NCBI RefSeq assembly: GCF_018917865.1
Contig: NZ_JAHLPM010000006.1
Location: 1-64,000 of the forward strand
From: Tissierella simiarum
GTDB taxonomy: Bacteria > Bacillota > Clostridia > Tissierellales > Tissierellaceae
Direction of reading: 5' to 3'
Length of the DNA: 64,000 nt
Below, one piece after another: positions 27,855 to 37,064 of the stretch (the first letter of the stretch is position 1; each line of letters begins with the position of its first letter). The position numbers were made by a program, and so were the translations under genes. The notes beneath the pieces were generated by a model. That model made no database searches. It saw only the letters and a list, made by a program, of their open reading frames with translations, and was not told the origin of the DNA.

Positions 27855-29201
27855 ATGGGTATTCAAGGATTTGTAGATGCTGTAAATGATAATTTGTGGT
27901 TTATCTTGATGTTTATATTATTAGGTACCGGAATTTATTATACTCTTAGATTAAGATTTCCACAATTTAGACAAATAGGTCCAGCATTTAAACAGGCCTT
28001 TGGAGGTATGTTTAGCAAAGATAACAAAGCAGATCAAGATGGTATGACTTCTTTCCAAGCTTTAGCAACAGCTATAGCAGCTCAAGTAGGAACAGGAAAC
28101 TTGGCTGGTGTTGCTACAGCTATAGTTTCAGGAGGTCCAGGAGCAATATTTTGGATGTGGATAAGTGCTTTATTTGGAATGAGTACCATATTTGGTGAAG
28201 CCGTTTTAGCCCAAAAATATGCAGATAGAATAGATGGAGAAGTAACAGGTGGTCCTGCATATTATTTAAGCAAGGGTGCAAAAAGTAAATTTTTAGCTAC
28301 ATTCTTCGCTATCACTATTATACTTGCATTAGGATTTGTTGGTAATATGGTTCAATCTAACTCAATAGCAGTAGCGGTAAATAGTGCTTTTGGAATTAAT
28401 AGATTAATTGTTGGTATTGCAATAGCTGTATTTGCAGGATTAATCTTAATAGGGGGTATGAGTAGAATAGCTTCCTTTGCTGAACTAGTAGTACCTTTTA
28501 TGGCTGCACTTTATATTATTGGTGCTATTGTAATAATGATTAAAAATGCTTCACAAATAGGACCTGCTTTTAGAATGATATTTTTAAGTGCATTTTCTCC
28601 ACAAGCTCTTGGTGGAGGTATTCTAGGAGTTTCCGTAAAGGAAGCTGTAAGATTTGGTGTTTCTAGAGGACTTTTTTCCAATGAAGCTGGTATGGGTTCT
28701 ACACCACATGCCCATGCAGTAGCTAAAGTTGCTCATCCAGCACAGCAAGGTTTAGTAGCTATGGTTGGAGTTATTATAGATACTTTAGTAGTTTGTACTT
28801 TTACTGCATTAGTTAACTTGGTTACAGGCTCACATGAATTAGGAATAACAGGAGCTGAGATGACTCAACAAGCCTTTACTTTAGGTCTTGGCAGAGCAGG
28901 AACTATATTTATAGCAGTAAGTTTATTTTTCTTTGCTTTTACAACTATAATTGGATGGTATTTCTTTGGAGAAGCCAATATTAAATATCTGTTTGGTGGA
29001 AAAGGAGTTAAACCTTATAGATTATTAGTATTATTATTCTTAGTAATAGGTTCTACACTAGATGCAGAATTAGTTTGGGATATAGCAGATATGTTTAATG
29101 GAATTATGGTATTGCCTAACGTTATAGGGTTATTAATATTAGCACCACAAGCAGCAGCTATACTAAAGGATTATGAAAACAATTTCCTTAGACAAAAATA
29201 A
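27855..29201 (+). CDS. Sodium/alanine (glycine) symporter, AGCS family
   Basis: A 448-residue transporter with about ten membrane helices. AGCS signatures include TAIAAQVGTGNLAGVATAI near residue 72, and GLFSNEAGMGSTPHAHAVAK in the middle. It takes up alanine or glycine with sodium. GAGGAGG precedes the ATG. About 220 bases between the previous terminator and this gene hold a leader with no clear known riboswitch, although glycine riboswitches often precede such genes. A terminator follows. Confidence 0.94.
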   Translation: MGIQGFVDAVNDNLWFILMFILLGTGIYYTLRLRFPQFRQIGPAFKQAFGGMFSKDNKADQDGMTSFQALATAIAAQVGTGNLAGVATAIVSGGPGAIFWMWISALFGMSTIFGEAVLAQKYADRIDGEVTGGPAYYLSKGAKSKFLATFFAITIILALGFVGNMVQSNSIAVAVNSAFGINRLIVGIAIAVFAGLILIGGMSRIASFAELVVPFMAALYIIGAIVIMIKNASQIGPAFRMIFLSAFSPQALGGGILGVSVKEAVRFGVSRGLFSNEAGMGSTPHAHAVAKVAHPAQQGLVAMVGVIIDTLVVCTFTALVNLVTGSHELGITGAEMTQQAFTLGLGRAGTIFIAVSLFFFAFTTIIGWYFFGEANIKYLFGGKGVKPYRLLVLLFLVIGSTLDAELVWDIADMFNGIMVLPNVIGLLILAPQAAAILKDYENNFLRQK

Positions 29202-29236
29202 CTTTAATACAATAGTGTAATTAGAAGATGACTTTA

Positions 29237-29272
29237 AAAAGGGAGCAAAAATATTTTTGTTCCCTTTTATAT
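29237..29272 (+). terminator. Terminator after the AGCS symporter
   Basis: A long stem (AAAAGGGA plus inner pairs / TCCCTTTT) followed by TAT and more T residues. Confidence 0.85.
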
Positions 29273-29308
29273 AATTTAGTGTAAACTATAATTATAGGGG
29301 GTGTTTTT

Positions 29309-29947
29309 ATGTTTATTGATAAAAGTTTAAAGGAATACATAGGAGATGTTTCAAGTAATGAACCTACTCCAGGAGGGGGGAGTGTTTCGGCACTAGCTGG
29401 TAGCTTAGGAGCAGCACTAACTGCTATGGTAGGTAATCTAACTATTGGAAGAAAATTATACGATGAACTGTCTGATGAAATTAAACAGGAAATGGATAGA
29501 AACTTTGGGGAAGTTGGAAAGAGTGTAGAAAAACTAAATCATATTGTAGACGAAGATACTAAAGCTTTTGATGAAGTTATGGATGCTTTTAAACTTCCAA
29601 AAGAAACGGATGAAGAAAAGAAAGTTAGATCTAAAGCTATCCAAGAAGGATATAAGAAAGCGCTAGAAGTTCCTTTAAGGTGTGCTGAAGAATGTTTTCA
29701 TGTATTAGAGATGCAAAAAGTTTTTGCTAGATATGGAAATGTTAATGCTATAACTGATGTAGGAGTAGGTACATTATTAGCTTATTCAGGTCTAGAAGGA
29801 GCTCTTTTCAATGTAAAAATAAACTTACTTAGTATAAAAGATGAAGAATATAGAAACAGCATAGACTCAAAAGTCAATTCTTTATTAAATGAAGGTAAAA
29901 AATTGAAAGAATATTTATTAGAAGTTGTATATGAAAGATTGGCATAG
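29309..29947 (+). CDS. Cyclodeaminase/cyclohydrolase family protein (FTCD_C, FchA-like)
   Basis: A 212-residue all-helical protein of the formiminotransferase-cyclodeaminase C-terminal family. The N-terminal SNEPTPGGGSVSALAGSLGAAL is its hallmark. Stand-alone members convert formimino-tetrahydrofolate to methenyl-tetrahydrofolate, or act as methenyl-THF cyclohydrolase, in purine, glycine or histidine fermentation. The adenine deaminase gene follows, separated by a terminator. Which reaction it catalyses cannot be decided here. Confidence 0.88.
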   Translation: MFIDKSLKEYIGDVSSNEPTPGGGSVSALAGSLGAALTAMVGNLTIGRKLYDELSDEIKQEMDRNFGEVGKSVEKLNHIVDEDTKAFDEVMDAFKLPKETDEEKKVRSKAIQEGYKKALEVPLRCAEECFHVLEMQKVFARYGNVNAITDVGVGTLLAYSGLEGALFNVKINLLSIKDEEYRNSIDSKVNSLLNEGKKLKEYLLEVVYERLA

Positions 29948-29972
29948 AGAAGGGAAACCTTCTCTTTTTCTT
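29946..29972 (+). terminator. Terminator after the cyclodeaminase gene
   Basis: AGAGAAGG / CCTTCTCT stem closed by a GAAA tetraloop, followed by TTTTCTTTC. Confidence 0.88.
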
Positions 29973-30048
29973 TCTTTATTTGGGCATATAATGTATCATA
30001 ATATTATAATATCTAATAAGATAAGAAGAAGGATTTAGGGGGTATAAA

Positions 30049-31773
30049 ATGTTAAAGGAAGATTTAAAAAATCTTATAAGAAAATCTAATGGTCGTGAGG
30101 ATAGTGAACTAGTTTTAAAAAACTGTAATATTATAGACGTATTTACTAGCGAAATTATAAAAGGTGATGTGGCTATAGAAAAAGGTAAAATAGTAGGTAT
30201 AGGAGAATACACTGGGAAAAAAGAAATTGATTTAGAGGGGAAATACTTAGCTCCTGGTTTTATAGATAGTCATGTTCATATTGAGTCTTCCATGTCAACA
30301 CCTTCACAATTTGCAAGGATAATAGTACCTAGAGGAGTAACTACTATAATTGCAGATCCACATGAAATAGGAAACGTTAAAGGGTTAGAAGGAATAAGAT
30401 ATATAATAGAGGATAGTAAGAACTCTCCATTAGACGTATATATAATGCTTCCTAGTTGTGTTCCTGCTACATCTTTTGAAAATTCAGGAGCTATATTAGA
30501 GGCTGAAGATTTAAAAGAATTAATAGAAGAAGAAAAGGTTATTGGACTAGGAGAAATGATGAATTATCCTGGGGTTATTAATGGTGATGATAAGGTAATA
30601 GAAAAACTAATTTTAGGAAGAAAAAAGATTATTGATGGTCATGGACCTATGATAGATGGAAAAGACTTAAATGCCTATGCAGTATCGGGCATAAAGACAG
30701 AACATGAATGTTCCACTGTTGAAGAAGTTAAGAGCCGTTTAAGACTTGGCATGTATATACTACTTAGAGAAGGTTCTGCTGCTAGAAACTTGGCTGCTTT
30801 AATAAAGGCGGTTAATAAAGATAATTTAAGAAGATTTCTATTCTGTACTGATGATAAACATCCAGAGGATTTAATTAGGGAAGGCTCTATCGATTTTAAT
30901 ATTAAATTAGCAATAAAGGAAGGAATAAATCCTATAGATGCAATAAGAATTGCTACATTAAATGCTGCAGAATGTTATGGACTAAGAAATAAAGGTGCTA
31001 TAGCTCCAGGGTATGATGGAGATTTAGTAGTAATAGACGACTTAGAGGCTTTCAATATAGAAAAAGTATTTAAAAATGGTAAACTAGTAGGAGAACATTA
31101 TAAGCCATTATTTCAATCTGATATATATACTCCAGATTATATGAAGAATACAGTAAATATTGGGAAAATTGAACTTAAAGATATACAGATTCCAATGAGA
31201 TCAAACAAAGCCCATGTAATCAGCCTTAGAGAAAATAGCATAGTTACAGAAAAAGTTATAAGAGAAGTTAAGGTGAAAGACGGATACTTTAGTTATTCTA
31301 ATGAGGATATTTTAAAAGTTGTTGTAGTAGAAAGACATAAGAAAACTGGAAACATAGGTGTAGGATTAATTGAAAACTTTAAGTTAAAAGAAGGTGCTAT
31401 AGGGTCAACAATAGCTCATGATTCCCATAATATAATAGTTATAGGAGATAATGATAGAGATATTTTATTAGCCATAGAAGAGCTAGAAAGAATTGGTGGA
31501 GGAATTACTATCGTTTCCAATGAAAAGGTGATTAAAAGTTTACCTTTAGAAATAGGCGGTATAATGACATCAAGACCTGTAGAAGAAACCAATAATATTT
31601 TAAAGGAAATGATAGAAATTTCATATGAAGAATTAAAGATAAATAAAGATATAGATCCTTTTATGACCCTTTCATTTATGGCACTGCCAGTTATACCAAA
31701 ACTTAAAATTACAGATATGGGTCTATTTGATGTAGAAAGTTTTCAATTTGCACAAGTTTCTTTAGATAATTAA
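30049..31773 (+). CDS. ade: Adenine deaminase
   Basis: A 574-residue amidohydrolase-type adenine deaminase that converts adenine to hypoxanthine and ammonia. The metal ligands are seen in GFIDSHVHIESS near residue 80, in ADPHEIGNV, and later in STDDKH-like FCTDDKHPEDL. The C-terminal domain (GGITIVSNEKV, GGIMTSRPVEE) is specific to Ade. The length is normal. I see no purine riboswitch in the 100-base upstream gap. Confidence 0.95.
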   Translation: MLKEDLKNLIRKSNGREDSELVLKNCNIIDVFTSEIIKGDVAIEKGKIVGIGEYTGKKEIDLEGKYLAPGFIDSHVHIESSMSTPSQFARIIVPRGVTTIIADPHEIGNVKGLEGIRYIIEDSKNSPLDVYIMLPSCVPATSFENSGAILEAEDLKELIEEEKVIGLGEMMNYPGVINGDDKVIEKLILGRKKIIDGHGPMIDGKDLNAYAVSGIKTEHECSTVEEVKSRLRLGMYILLREGSAARNLAALIKAVNKDNLRRFLFCTDDKHPEDLIREGSIDFNIKLAIKEGINPIDAIRIATLNAAECYGLRNKGAIAPGYDGDLVVIDDLEAFNIEKVFKNGKLVGEHYKPLFQSDIYTPDYMKNTVNIGKIELKDIQIPMRSNKAHVISLRENSIVTEKVIREVKVKDGYFSYSNEDILKVVVVERHKKTGNIGVGLIENFKLKEGAIGSTIAHDSHNIIVIGDNDRDILLAIEELERIGGGITIVSNEKVIKSLPLEIGGIMTSRPVEETNNILKEMIEISYEELKINKDIDPFMTLSFMALPVIPKLKITDMGLFDVESFQFAQVSLDN

Positions 31774-31847
31774 ATTTATTGTTTATCAATTATTAAAAGA
31801 ATTATATGATATAATTATATGGTAAAAAAAGATGGGGGTGGAGTAAC

Positions 31848-32990
31848 TTGGTATATTTTGATAATGCAGCTACATCTTTTCCCAAACCCAATACGGTCTA
31901 TGATGCAATAATGGAGGCTATGAAAGACTATGGAGCTAATCCAGGAAGATCTGGACATAAATTAGCTCTTAAATCTAGTAGAGGTATATTTGAAACTAGG
32001 GAATTGATTGCTAAACTTTTCAACATTAGAAATCCTATGAATGTTATATTAACTTTTAATTGTACGGAAAGTTTAAACTTAGCTATAAAAGGTATATTAA
32101 AAAGAGGAGATCATGTTATAACAACATCAATGGAACATAACTCTGTTTTGAGACCATTAAAATACCTAGAGAAAGAAGGTATTGAAACCACTATAGTTAA
32201 AGGGGACTCCATGGGAAGAATAAATCCATTGGATATACAAAAAAGTATAAAACCTAATACTAAATTAATAGTTACAACCCATATATCTAATTTAACAGGA
32301 ACCATTATGCCTATAGATGCTATCGGGAAAATTGCAAAAGAACATGGAATTTTTTATTTAGTAGATGGAGCTCAATCGGCAGGGGTATATGATATTGATG
32401 TAGATAAAATGAATATTGATATGTTGGCTTTCCCAGGACATAAATGTCTTTTTGGACCACAAGGAACCGGAGGATTATATGTTAGGGAAGGTATAGATAT
32501 TGAAGATGTTTTTCAAGGAGGAACAGGAAGTATCTCTTATTCATTGGATCAGCCTGATATTAGACCAGATAAATATGAAAGTGGAACTCCTAATGCACCG
32601 GGGATTATTGGTCTTGGTGCTGGAATTAAATATATTTTAGACAGAGGTATAGACAATATAAGAAGCCATGAAGAAGAATTGACACAGCATTTTATTGAAG
32701 AGATAACTAAAATTGAAGGAATAAAAGCTTATGGACCGCTAAATGTTAAAGAACAAGGTGCTGTTGTGTCTCTTAATATAAGAGAAGAGGACTCTTCGGA
32801 GATCAGCTTTGTATTAGATGAAGAATATGATATTGCAGTAAGACCGGGATTGCATTGTGCTCCCCTTGCTCATAAAACAATTGGAACTTTTGAACAGGGA
32901 GTAGTTAGATTTAGCTTTGGTCCTTATAACACTCATGAAGAAATTGAATTTGCTGTAAAAGCTTTAAGGGAAATAGCTAGAGAAATATAG
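31848..32990 (+). CDS. Cysteine desulfurase-like aminotransferase class V
   Basis: A 380-residue PLP enzyme. The N-terminal YFDNAATSFPKPNTVYDA matches the group of cysteine-desulfurase-like proteins common in Clostridia. The PLP lysine is in FPGHKCLFGPQGTGGLYV near residue 200, and a conserved RPGLHCAPLAH contains the candidate active cysteine. No iscU or tRNA-thiolation gene is adjacent, so the sulfur acceptor is unknown. The start codon is TTG, with GGTGGAG five bases before. The following DUF4446 and lipid kinase genes are closely spaced and may be co-transcribed. Confidence 0.88.
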   Translation: MVYFDNAATSFPKPNTVYDAIMEAMKDYGANPGRSGHKLALKSSRGIFETRELIAKLFNIRNPMNVILTFNCTESLNLAIKGILKRGDHVITTSMEHNSVLRPLKYLEKEGIETTIVKGDSMGRINPLDIQKSIKPNTKLIVTTHISNLTGTIMPIDAIGKIAKEHGIFYLVDGAQSAGVYDIDVDKMNIDMLAFPGHKCLFGPQGTGGLYVREGIDIEDVFQGGTGSISYSLDQPDIRPDKYESGTPNAPGIIGLGAGIKYILDRGIDNIRSHEEELTQHFIEEITKIEGIKAYGPLNVKEQGAVVSLNIREEDSSEISFVLDEEYDIAVRPGLHCAPLAHKTIGTFEQGVVRFSFGPYNTHEEIEFAVKALREIAREI

Positions 32991-33004
32991 AAAGGAGAAA
33001 ACCT

Positions 33005-33517
33005 ATGGAGCAGCTAAGAGAAATTATTGCAATTTATAATGTAGAAATCATAATTGGACTTATGGCAGCTTTTTTTGTATTAATATTACTTTATCTAATA
33101 GCTGAAATAAGAATCTCAAGAATAAAGGAGAAATATAATCAACTAGTCCGAGGAGTAGATGGTTATAATATAGAAGAACTACTAATAAGGACTGGAGAAA
33201 ATGTTGAAAGAGTACAACATAATCTAAATAAATTAGAAAACGATATGAGTGATTTGGAAACTAAACTAACTTTTGCTGTTCAAAAAATAGGTTTTGTAAG
33301 ATATAATGCTTTCGCAGATATGGGAAGCGAACTTAGCTTTTCTATTGCCTTATTAGATAACTTCCTTAATGGTTTTGTAATAACTAGTATATATGGAAGA
33401 GAACATTCTACTTGTTATGCTAAACCGATAAAAGATGGGAAATCTATATATCCACTATCAGTAGAAGAAATGCAAGTTATAGATAGAGCAATTAGAGGAG
33501 AATATAGCGAAAATTAG
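33005..33517 (+). CDS. DUF4446 family membrane protein
   Basis: A 170-residue protein with one N-terminal membrane helix (about 15-37), a coiled-coil region (about 65-95, with ERVQHNLNKLENDMSDLETKL) and a conserved C-terminal part beginning KIGFVRYNAFADMGSELSFS. This is DUF4446, often found near parB and other origin-proximal genes in Clostridia; its function is unknown. It starts 14 bases after the preceding gene and the lipid kinase gene starts 18 bases after it. Confidence 0.85.
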   Translation: MEQLREIIAIYNVEIIIGLMAAFFVLILLYLIAEIRISRIKEKYNQLVRGVDGYNIEELLIRTGENVERVQHNLNKLENDMSDLETKLTFAVQKIGFVRYNAFADMGSELSFSIALLDNFLNGFVITSIYGREHSTCYAKPIKDGKSIYPLSVEEMQVIDRAIRGEYSEN

Positions 33518-33535
33518 TTTAACCCAGGAGGAGCT

Positions 33536-34420
33536 ATGGACAATATACTTTTTATAATAAATCCTGTTGCTGGTGGAGGAAGAACAAAAGAGATAATACC
33601 TTTGATTAAGGAAACTATGGAAAAACATGAAAAAGATTATCAAATAATGTTAACTAGCAGACCTAAGGAAGCCATAAACATTGCAGAAGACAATGCACAT
33701 AAATTTAAAACAGTAGTAGCAGTAGGTGGGGATGGAACAATAAATGAAGTGGCTAAGGGATTAATAAATGAGAATAAGGGCACTTCCCTAGGAATTATTC
33801 CTGGTGGTACAGGAAATGATTTATCTAGAAGTTTAAATATTCCTTCTAATCCAAAAGAGGCTTTGGAAATACTGGTTAAGGGTAATAAAAAAAATATAGA
33901 TGTAGGTCTTATAAACGATCATTACTTTTTAAATATAGCCAGCGTTGGATTAGATGCCGAAGTAGTAATTAATACAGAAAAAGTAAAAAAGAAGGTTAAA
34001 GGAAAAACAGCTTATGTAATAGGGTTGTTTAATACTCTTTTTAGATTTAGAAATAAAGAGGTTATATTAGAAATTGATGGGAAAACCTGTAAGAAAGATA
34101 TAATGTTAATAGCAGTAGGAAATGGCAAATACTATGGAGGAGGTATGAAAGTAGTTCCTATGGCCTCCGTAGATGATGGACATTTCCATATGTGTCTAAT
34201 AAAAAACGTAGGGAAACTTAAAATTTTATTTCTATTTCCCTCTATTTTTAGGGGAAAACATACTAAATATAAGAAATATGTAGAAGTTCATAAAGCTAAA
34301 AATATAAAGATAAAAACAGAGAAGGAGCTTTATTTAAACTTAGATGGAGAAGTTTTTCCTATAAAAAATGAAGCTTTCTTTACTATAGTAGATTATAAAT
34401 TAAATATAATTTGTGATTAA
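33536..34420 (+). CDS. Diacylglycerol kinase family lipid kinase (YegS/BmrU/DgkB type)
   Basis: A 294-residue soluble lipid kinase. The nucleotide-binding motif VGGDGTINEVAKGL is near residue 62 and GGTGNDLSRSL near residue 95. The C-terminal domain ends with LYLNLDGEVFP. Such enzymes phosphorylate diacylglycerol or related lipids at the membrane surface. AGGAGGAGC precedes the ATG. It ends the group beginning with the cysteine desulfurase-like gene. Confidence 0.92.
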   Translation: MDNILFIINPVAGGGRTKEIIPLIKETMEKHEKDYQIMLTSRPKEAINIAEDNAHKFKTVVAVGGDGTINEVAKGLINENKGTSLGIIPGGTGNDLSRSLNIPSNPKEALEILVKGNKKNIDVGLINDHYFLNIASVGLDAEVVINTEKVKKKVKGKTAYVIGLFNTLFRFRNKEVILEIDGKTCKKDIMLIAVGNGKYYGGGMKVVPMASVDDGHFHMCLIKNVGKLKILFLFPSIFRGKHTKYKKYVEVHKAKNIKIKTEKELYLNLDGEVFPIKNEAFFTIVDYKLNIICD

Positions 34421-34447
34421 AGTAGCCATTTCGGCTACTTTTTTGTA
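34420..34447 (+). terminator. Terminator after the lipid kinase
   Basis: AAGTAGCC / GGCTACTT stem with a 5-base loop and a T6 tail. Confidence 0.9.
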
Positions 34448-34472
34448 ATTTAAATAAGTATCAAAAAATAAA

Positions 34473-35060
34473 TTAATATGTACATTCTTTGTCTTTCTCT
34501 GCATAAAATTTGAATAAAGCAGAATGTATACTTTTAGATATTATTTCTGCCATACTCATTACAATAGATAGCCTAGTGTTTTGCAATACCATATACTCCA
34601 TCATTCCTCCTATGTTGACTACTCCAGTTATGCTAATATCTCCAACAGCAGGTAAGTTTTTATTAACTCCTGCACCTGGCTTTAACGAGGAGTTTTTTAT
34701 GCAAACATAGCCTACCTTATCTTGCCTACCAAGTGATGCATCTACAGCTATTATAAAAGGGTCTTTGTAGTCATCGTTTAAATTATCAATAATCTTTTCA
34801 AGATTTTGAGCATGAACAGGAGAATCTAAAGTTCCTAACAGGTGAACATTTTTATAATTACTCAAAACGGAAGATAGTTTATGACCTACTAATGGACCTA
34901 AGGCATCTCCAGTAGATCTATCAGTTCCAATACATAATATTAATAGTTCTCTATCTACGTTAACTTTATCAATTAAATAATTAAAAATTAAATTTGAAAA
35001 ATTATTTACTGCAAAAGGAGAAGCAGAATTTACGTAATTACTTTTAACTATAGGATTCAT
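34473..35060 (-). CDS. yyaC: Spore protease YyaC
   Basis: A 195-residue protein of the YyaC family, related to the germination protease fold. The motif CIGTDRSTGDALGPLVGHKL near residue 43 and the conserved DASLGR near 110 are recognisable. In Bacillus subtilis yyaC also lies near parB. It implies that the organism forms endospores. AGGAGG precedes the ATG. It is convergent with the lipid kinase gene and head-on to replication. Confidence 0.88.
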   Translation of the reverse strand: MNPIVKSNYVNSASPFAVNNFSNLIFNYLIDKVNVDRELLILCIGTDRSTGDALGPLVGHKLSSVLSNYKNVHLLGTLDSPVHAQNLEKIIDNLNDDYKDPFIIAVDASLGRQDKVGYVCIKNSSLKPGAGVNKNLPAVGDISITGVVNIGGMMEYMVLQNTRLSIVMSMAEIISKSIHSALFKFYAEKDKECTY

Positions 35061-35450
35061 ATTAAACCTCCTATTGATCTTTATAAAAATGTAGTACGAT
35101 AAAAAAGCATAAGCCTTTAGTATATTTCTATTACATAATAGAAGACAATAGAAGTATTTCCAATAATTAAGATATAAATACTTATAATAAATATAGTAAA
35201 TAAAAGTATAATAAATTGGTAAAAAGTTAAGAATTATAATATTTATAAGATGATTAATGATTATAATACATTATTTCAAAAACTTTGTTTCATAAAAATA
35301 AATATTATTAAATATTTGTAACAAAAAATTATGAAATATTTATGTAAATGGAAATATATAGGTAGAACTATTGAAATTAGCTGAAAGTAAATGGAAAGAA
35401 TAATAAAAAGTATATAGAAGATACTATGTAATACTAGACAGGCTAGCAAG

Positions 35451-35478
35451 TTGAAAAATTTTTGTATTGTGTTATAAT
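35451..35478 (+). promoter_or_regulatory. Candidate promoter of the M23 peptidase gene
   Basis: TTGAAA (35451-35456), a 16-base spacer and TATAAT (35473-35478). An alternative lies downstream: TTGATT (35497-35502), a 16-base spacer and TATGAT (35519-35524). Which one is used decides whether the WalR box nearby activates or represses. Confidence 0.6.
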
Positions 35479-35488
35479 TAATCATATT

Positions 35489-35505
35489 GTTACAAATTGA
35501 TTACA
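35489..35505 (-). promoter_or_regulatory. WalR binding site upstream of the M23 peptidase gene
   Basis: On the minus strand TGTAAT, 5 bases, TGTAAC fits the WalR consensus TGTWAH-N5-TGTWAH in both half-sites. Cell-wall hydrolase genes are the classical WalRK regulon, and walRK lies 6 kb away. Confidence 0.7.
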
Positions 35506-35562
35506 AAAGTCTTAAAGATATGATTTTAAGGCAAGCTAAAGGTTAGGAGGAACTTTAAATCC

Positions 35563-36999
35563 ATGGATGAACCAAATCGTTTGGAACTTAAGATTATTGT
35601 GGCTAAAGAAAGAATAGCAAATTTAATTAATGACATAAAAAATCATAAACTTAAAAACATAAATTTAAAGAATAGTTTAATAGGCTTTATGCTACTAGTA
35701 ATAGTAGGACTAGGAATTACAGGGTATAAAATCAATGAAATTAGAACAAGAGCTTTTGATGTATACTTTGGTAATAATAAAGTAGGAACTATTAGACAAC
35801 AAGAAGAAGCTTTAGATATATTAGATAATTTAAAAGCTGATTTATCTAGTACATATAATGTAGATGTGGTAATCAACAAAGATATTAAATTTGAACAAAC
35901 TCATGTGAAGGATGACTTAATTACTTCTAGTGTTCAGTTAAGAGAGAATATGAAATCTAAAATGAGTTTTTTAGTAAGTGGTTACGTTTTATTAGTCAAC
36001 AATCAAGAGATAGGTGCCTTAAAAACAGAAAAGGAAGTAAAAAATATTATTGAAAAAATAAAAGAACCATATATATCTAAGGTTGAAGAAAATTCTAAAA
36101 TAAAAGAAGTTAAGATTCTTGAAGATGTTCAGATAGTTAAGAAAGATGTTCTTTTAAATAAAATGAAAAGTTCAGAAGAATTATTAAAATACATAGAAAC
36201 TGGCTCAGAAGAAATAAAGACTCATATGGTAGAAGTTGGAGAGAGTCTATGGACTATAGCTAAAATATATAATATGTCTGTAGATGACTTAATTGCAGCT
36301 AATCAAGATAAGAATCCAGAAAAGTTATATCCAGGAGATGAAATTAAACTTGTAGTGCCAAAATCTATGCTTACGGTGGCTACTATTGAAGAAGTTGAAT
36401 ACACTGAAAATATAAATTATGATGTAAAAATAGAGTATAATGAAAAAATGTATAAAAATGAAAAAAAGGTTAAGGTAGAAGGTGCTAAAGGGAAAAATCA
36501 AATACTAGCCAATGTTATAAAACATAATGGTGTTCTTGTTGAAAAGGAAATAATCAAAGAAGAAATAGTGGAAAAACCGATAGATGAGGTCGTAGTTAGA
36601 GGAACTAAAGAAGTGCCTAAAACTGTTGCTACAGGATCCTTTTTAATGCCTACTAGAGGAAGTATATCTTCAAGATATGGTATGAGAAATGGCAGGATGC
36701 ATAAAGGTTTAGACATAGCTGCAAAAGTAGGAACCCCTATTAAAGCTGCTGATGGAGGAAAAGTTGTTTTTTCTGGTTATAAAGGGAATTTTGGCTATAT
36801 GGTAGAGGTTGATCATGGCAATGGCTATAAAACTAGGTATGCTCATTGTAGCAAACTTTTAGTTAAAGTAGGAGATAAGGTTTATAAAGGTCAACATATA
36901 GCTAATGTAGGGAACACTGGTAGGTCTACAGGACCTCATCTCCATTTAGAAATATTAAAAAATGGAACAAATCAAAATCCAATTAAATATGTAAACTAG
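35563..36999 (+). CDS. Membrane-anchored M23 peptidase with LysM and G5 domains
   Basis: A 478-residue cell-wall hydrolase. A cytoplasmic N-terminus (1-38) is followed by one membrane helix (about 40-57), an extracellular region with two similar segments (FDVYFGNNKVGTI and YVLLVNNQEIGAL), LysM (about 222-266, HMVEVGESLWTIAKIYNM), G5 (about 270-345) and a C-terminal M23 metallopeptidase (about 365-478). Zinc ligands are in MHKGLDIAA and PHLHLEI. It should cleave peptidoglycan cross-bridges at the cell surface. The leader contains a WalR box and a strong terminator follows the gene. Confidence 0.92.
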   Translation: MDEPNRLELKIIVAKERIANLINDIKNHKLKNINLKNSLIGFMLLVIVGLGITGYKINEIRTRAFDVYFGNNKVGTIRQQEEALDILDNLKADLSSTYNVDVVINKDIKFEQTHVKDDLITSSVQLRENMKSKMSFLVSGYVLLVNNQEIGALKTEKEVKNIIEKIKEPYISKVEENSKIKEVKILEDVQIVKKDVLLNKMKSSEELLKYIETGSEEIKTHMVEVGESLWTIAKIYNMSVDDLIAANQDKNPEKLYPGDEIKLVVPKSMLTVATIEEVEYTENINYDVKIEYNEKMYKNEKKVKVEGAKGKNQILANVIKHNGVLVEKEIIKEEIVEKPIDEVVVRGTKEVPKTVATGSFLMPTRGSISSRYGMRNGRMHKGLDIAAKVGTPIKAADGGKVVFSGYKGNFGYMVEVDHGNGYKTRYAHCSKLLVKVGDKVYKGQHIANVGNTGRSTGPHLHLEILKNGTNQNPIKYVN

Positions 37000-37024
37000 A
37001 GGAAGGTCAACTTCCTCTTTTTTA
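36998..37024 (+). terminator. Terminator after the M23 peptidase gene
   Basis: AGAGGAAG / CTTCCTCT stem with a 5-base loop and a T6 tail. Confidence 0.9.
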
Positions 37025-37064
37025 TGTTTAAATATAGTTTAAAGTTCAATAATAGGAACCTTTT

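Larger units (their letters stand above)
35061..35562. other. AT-rich intergenic region between yyaC and the M23 peptidase gene
   Basis: About 500 bases without a credible gene on either strand. The last 110 bases hold a promoter and a WalR box described separately. The rest is AT-rich and shows no transposon, tRNA or riboswitch that I recognise. Confidence 0.7.

Noticed and set aside
29973-30048. Purine riboswitch before adenine deaminase
   Set aside because: The gap is too short and lacks the conserved loop sequences.
35506-35562. c-di-AMP (ydaO) riboswitch before the M23 peptidase gene
   Set aside because: The leader is far too short for this large aptamer.
36498-36716. Minus-strand frames inside the M23 peptidase, gyrase, ATPase and other long genes
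   Set aside because: They are complements of conserved coding sequence without ribosome sites or family similarity.
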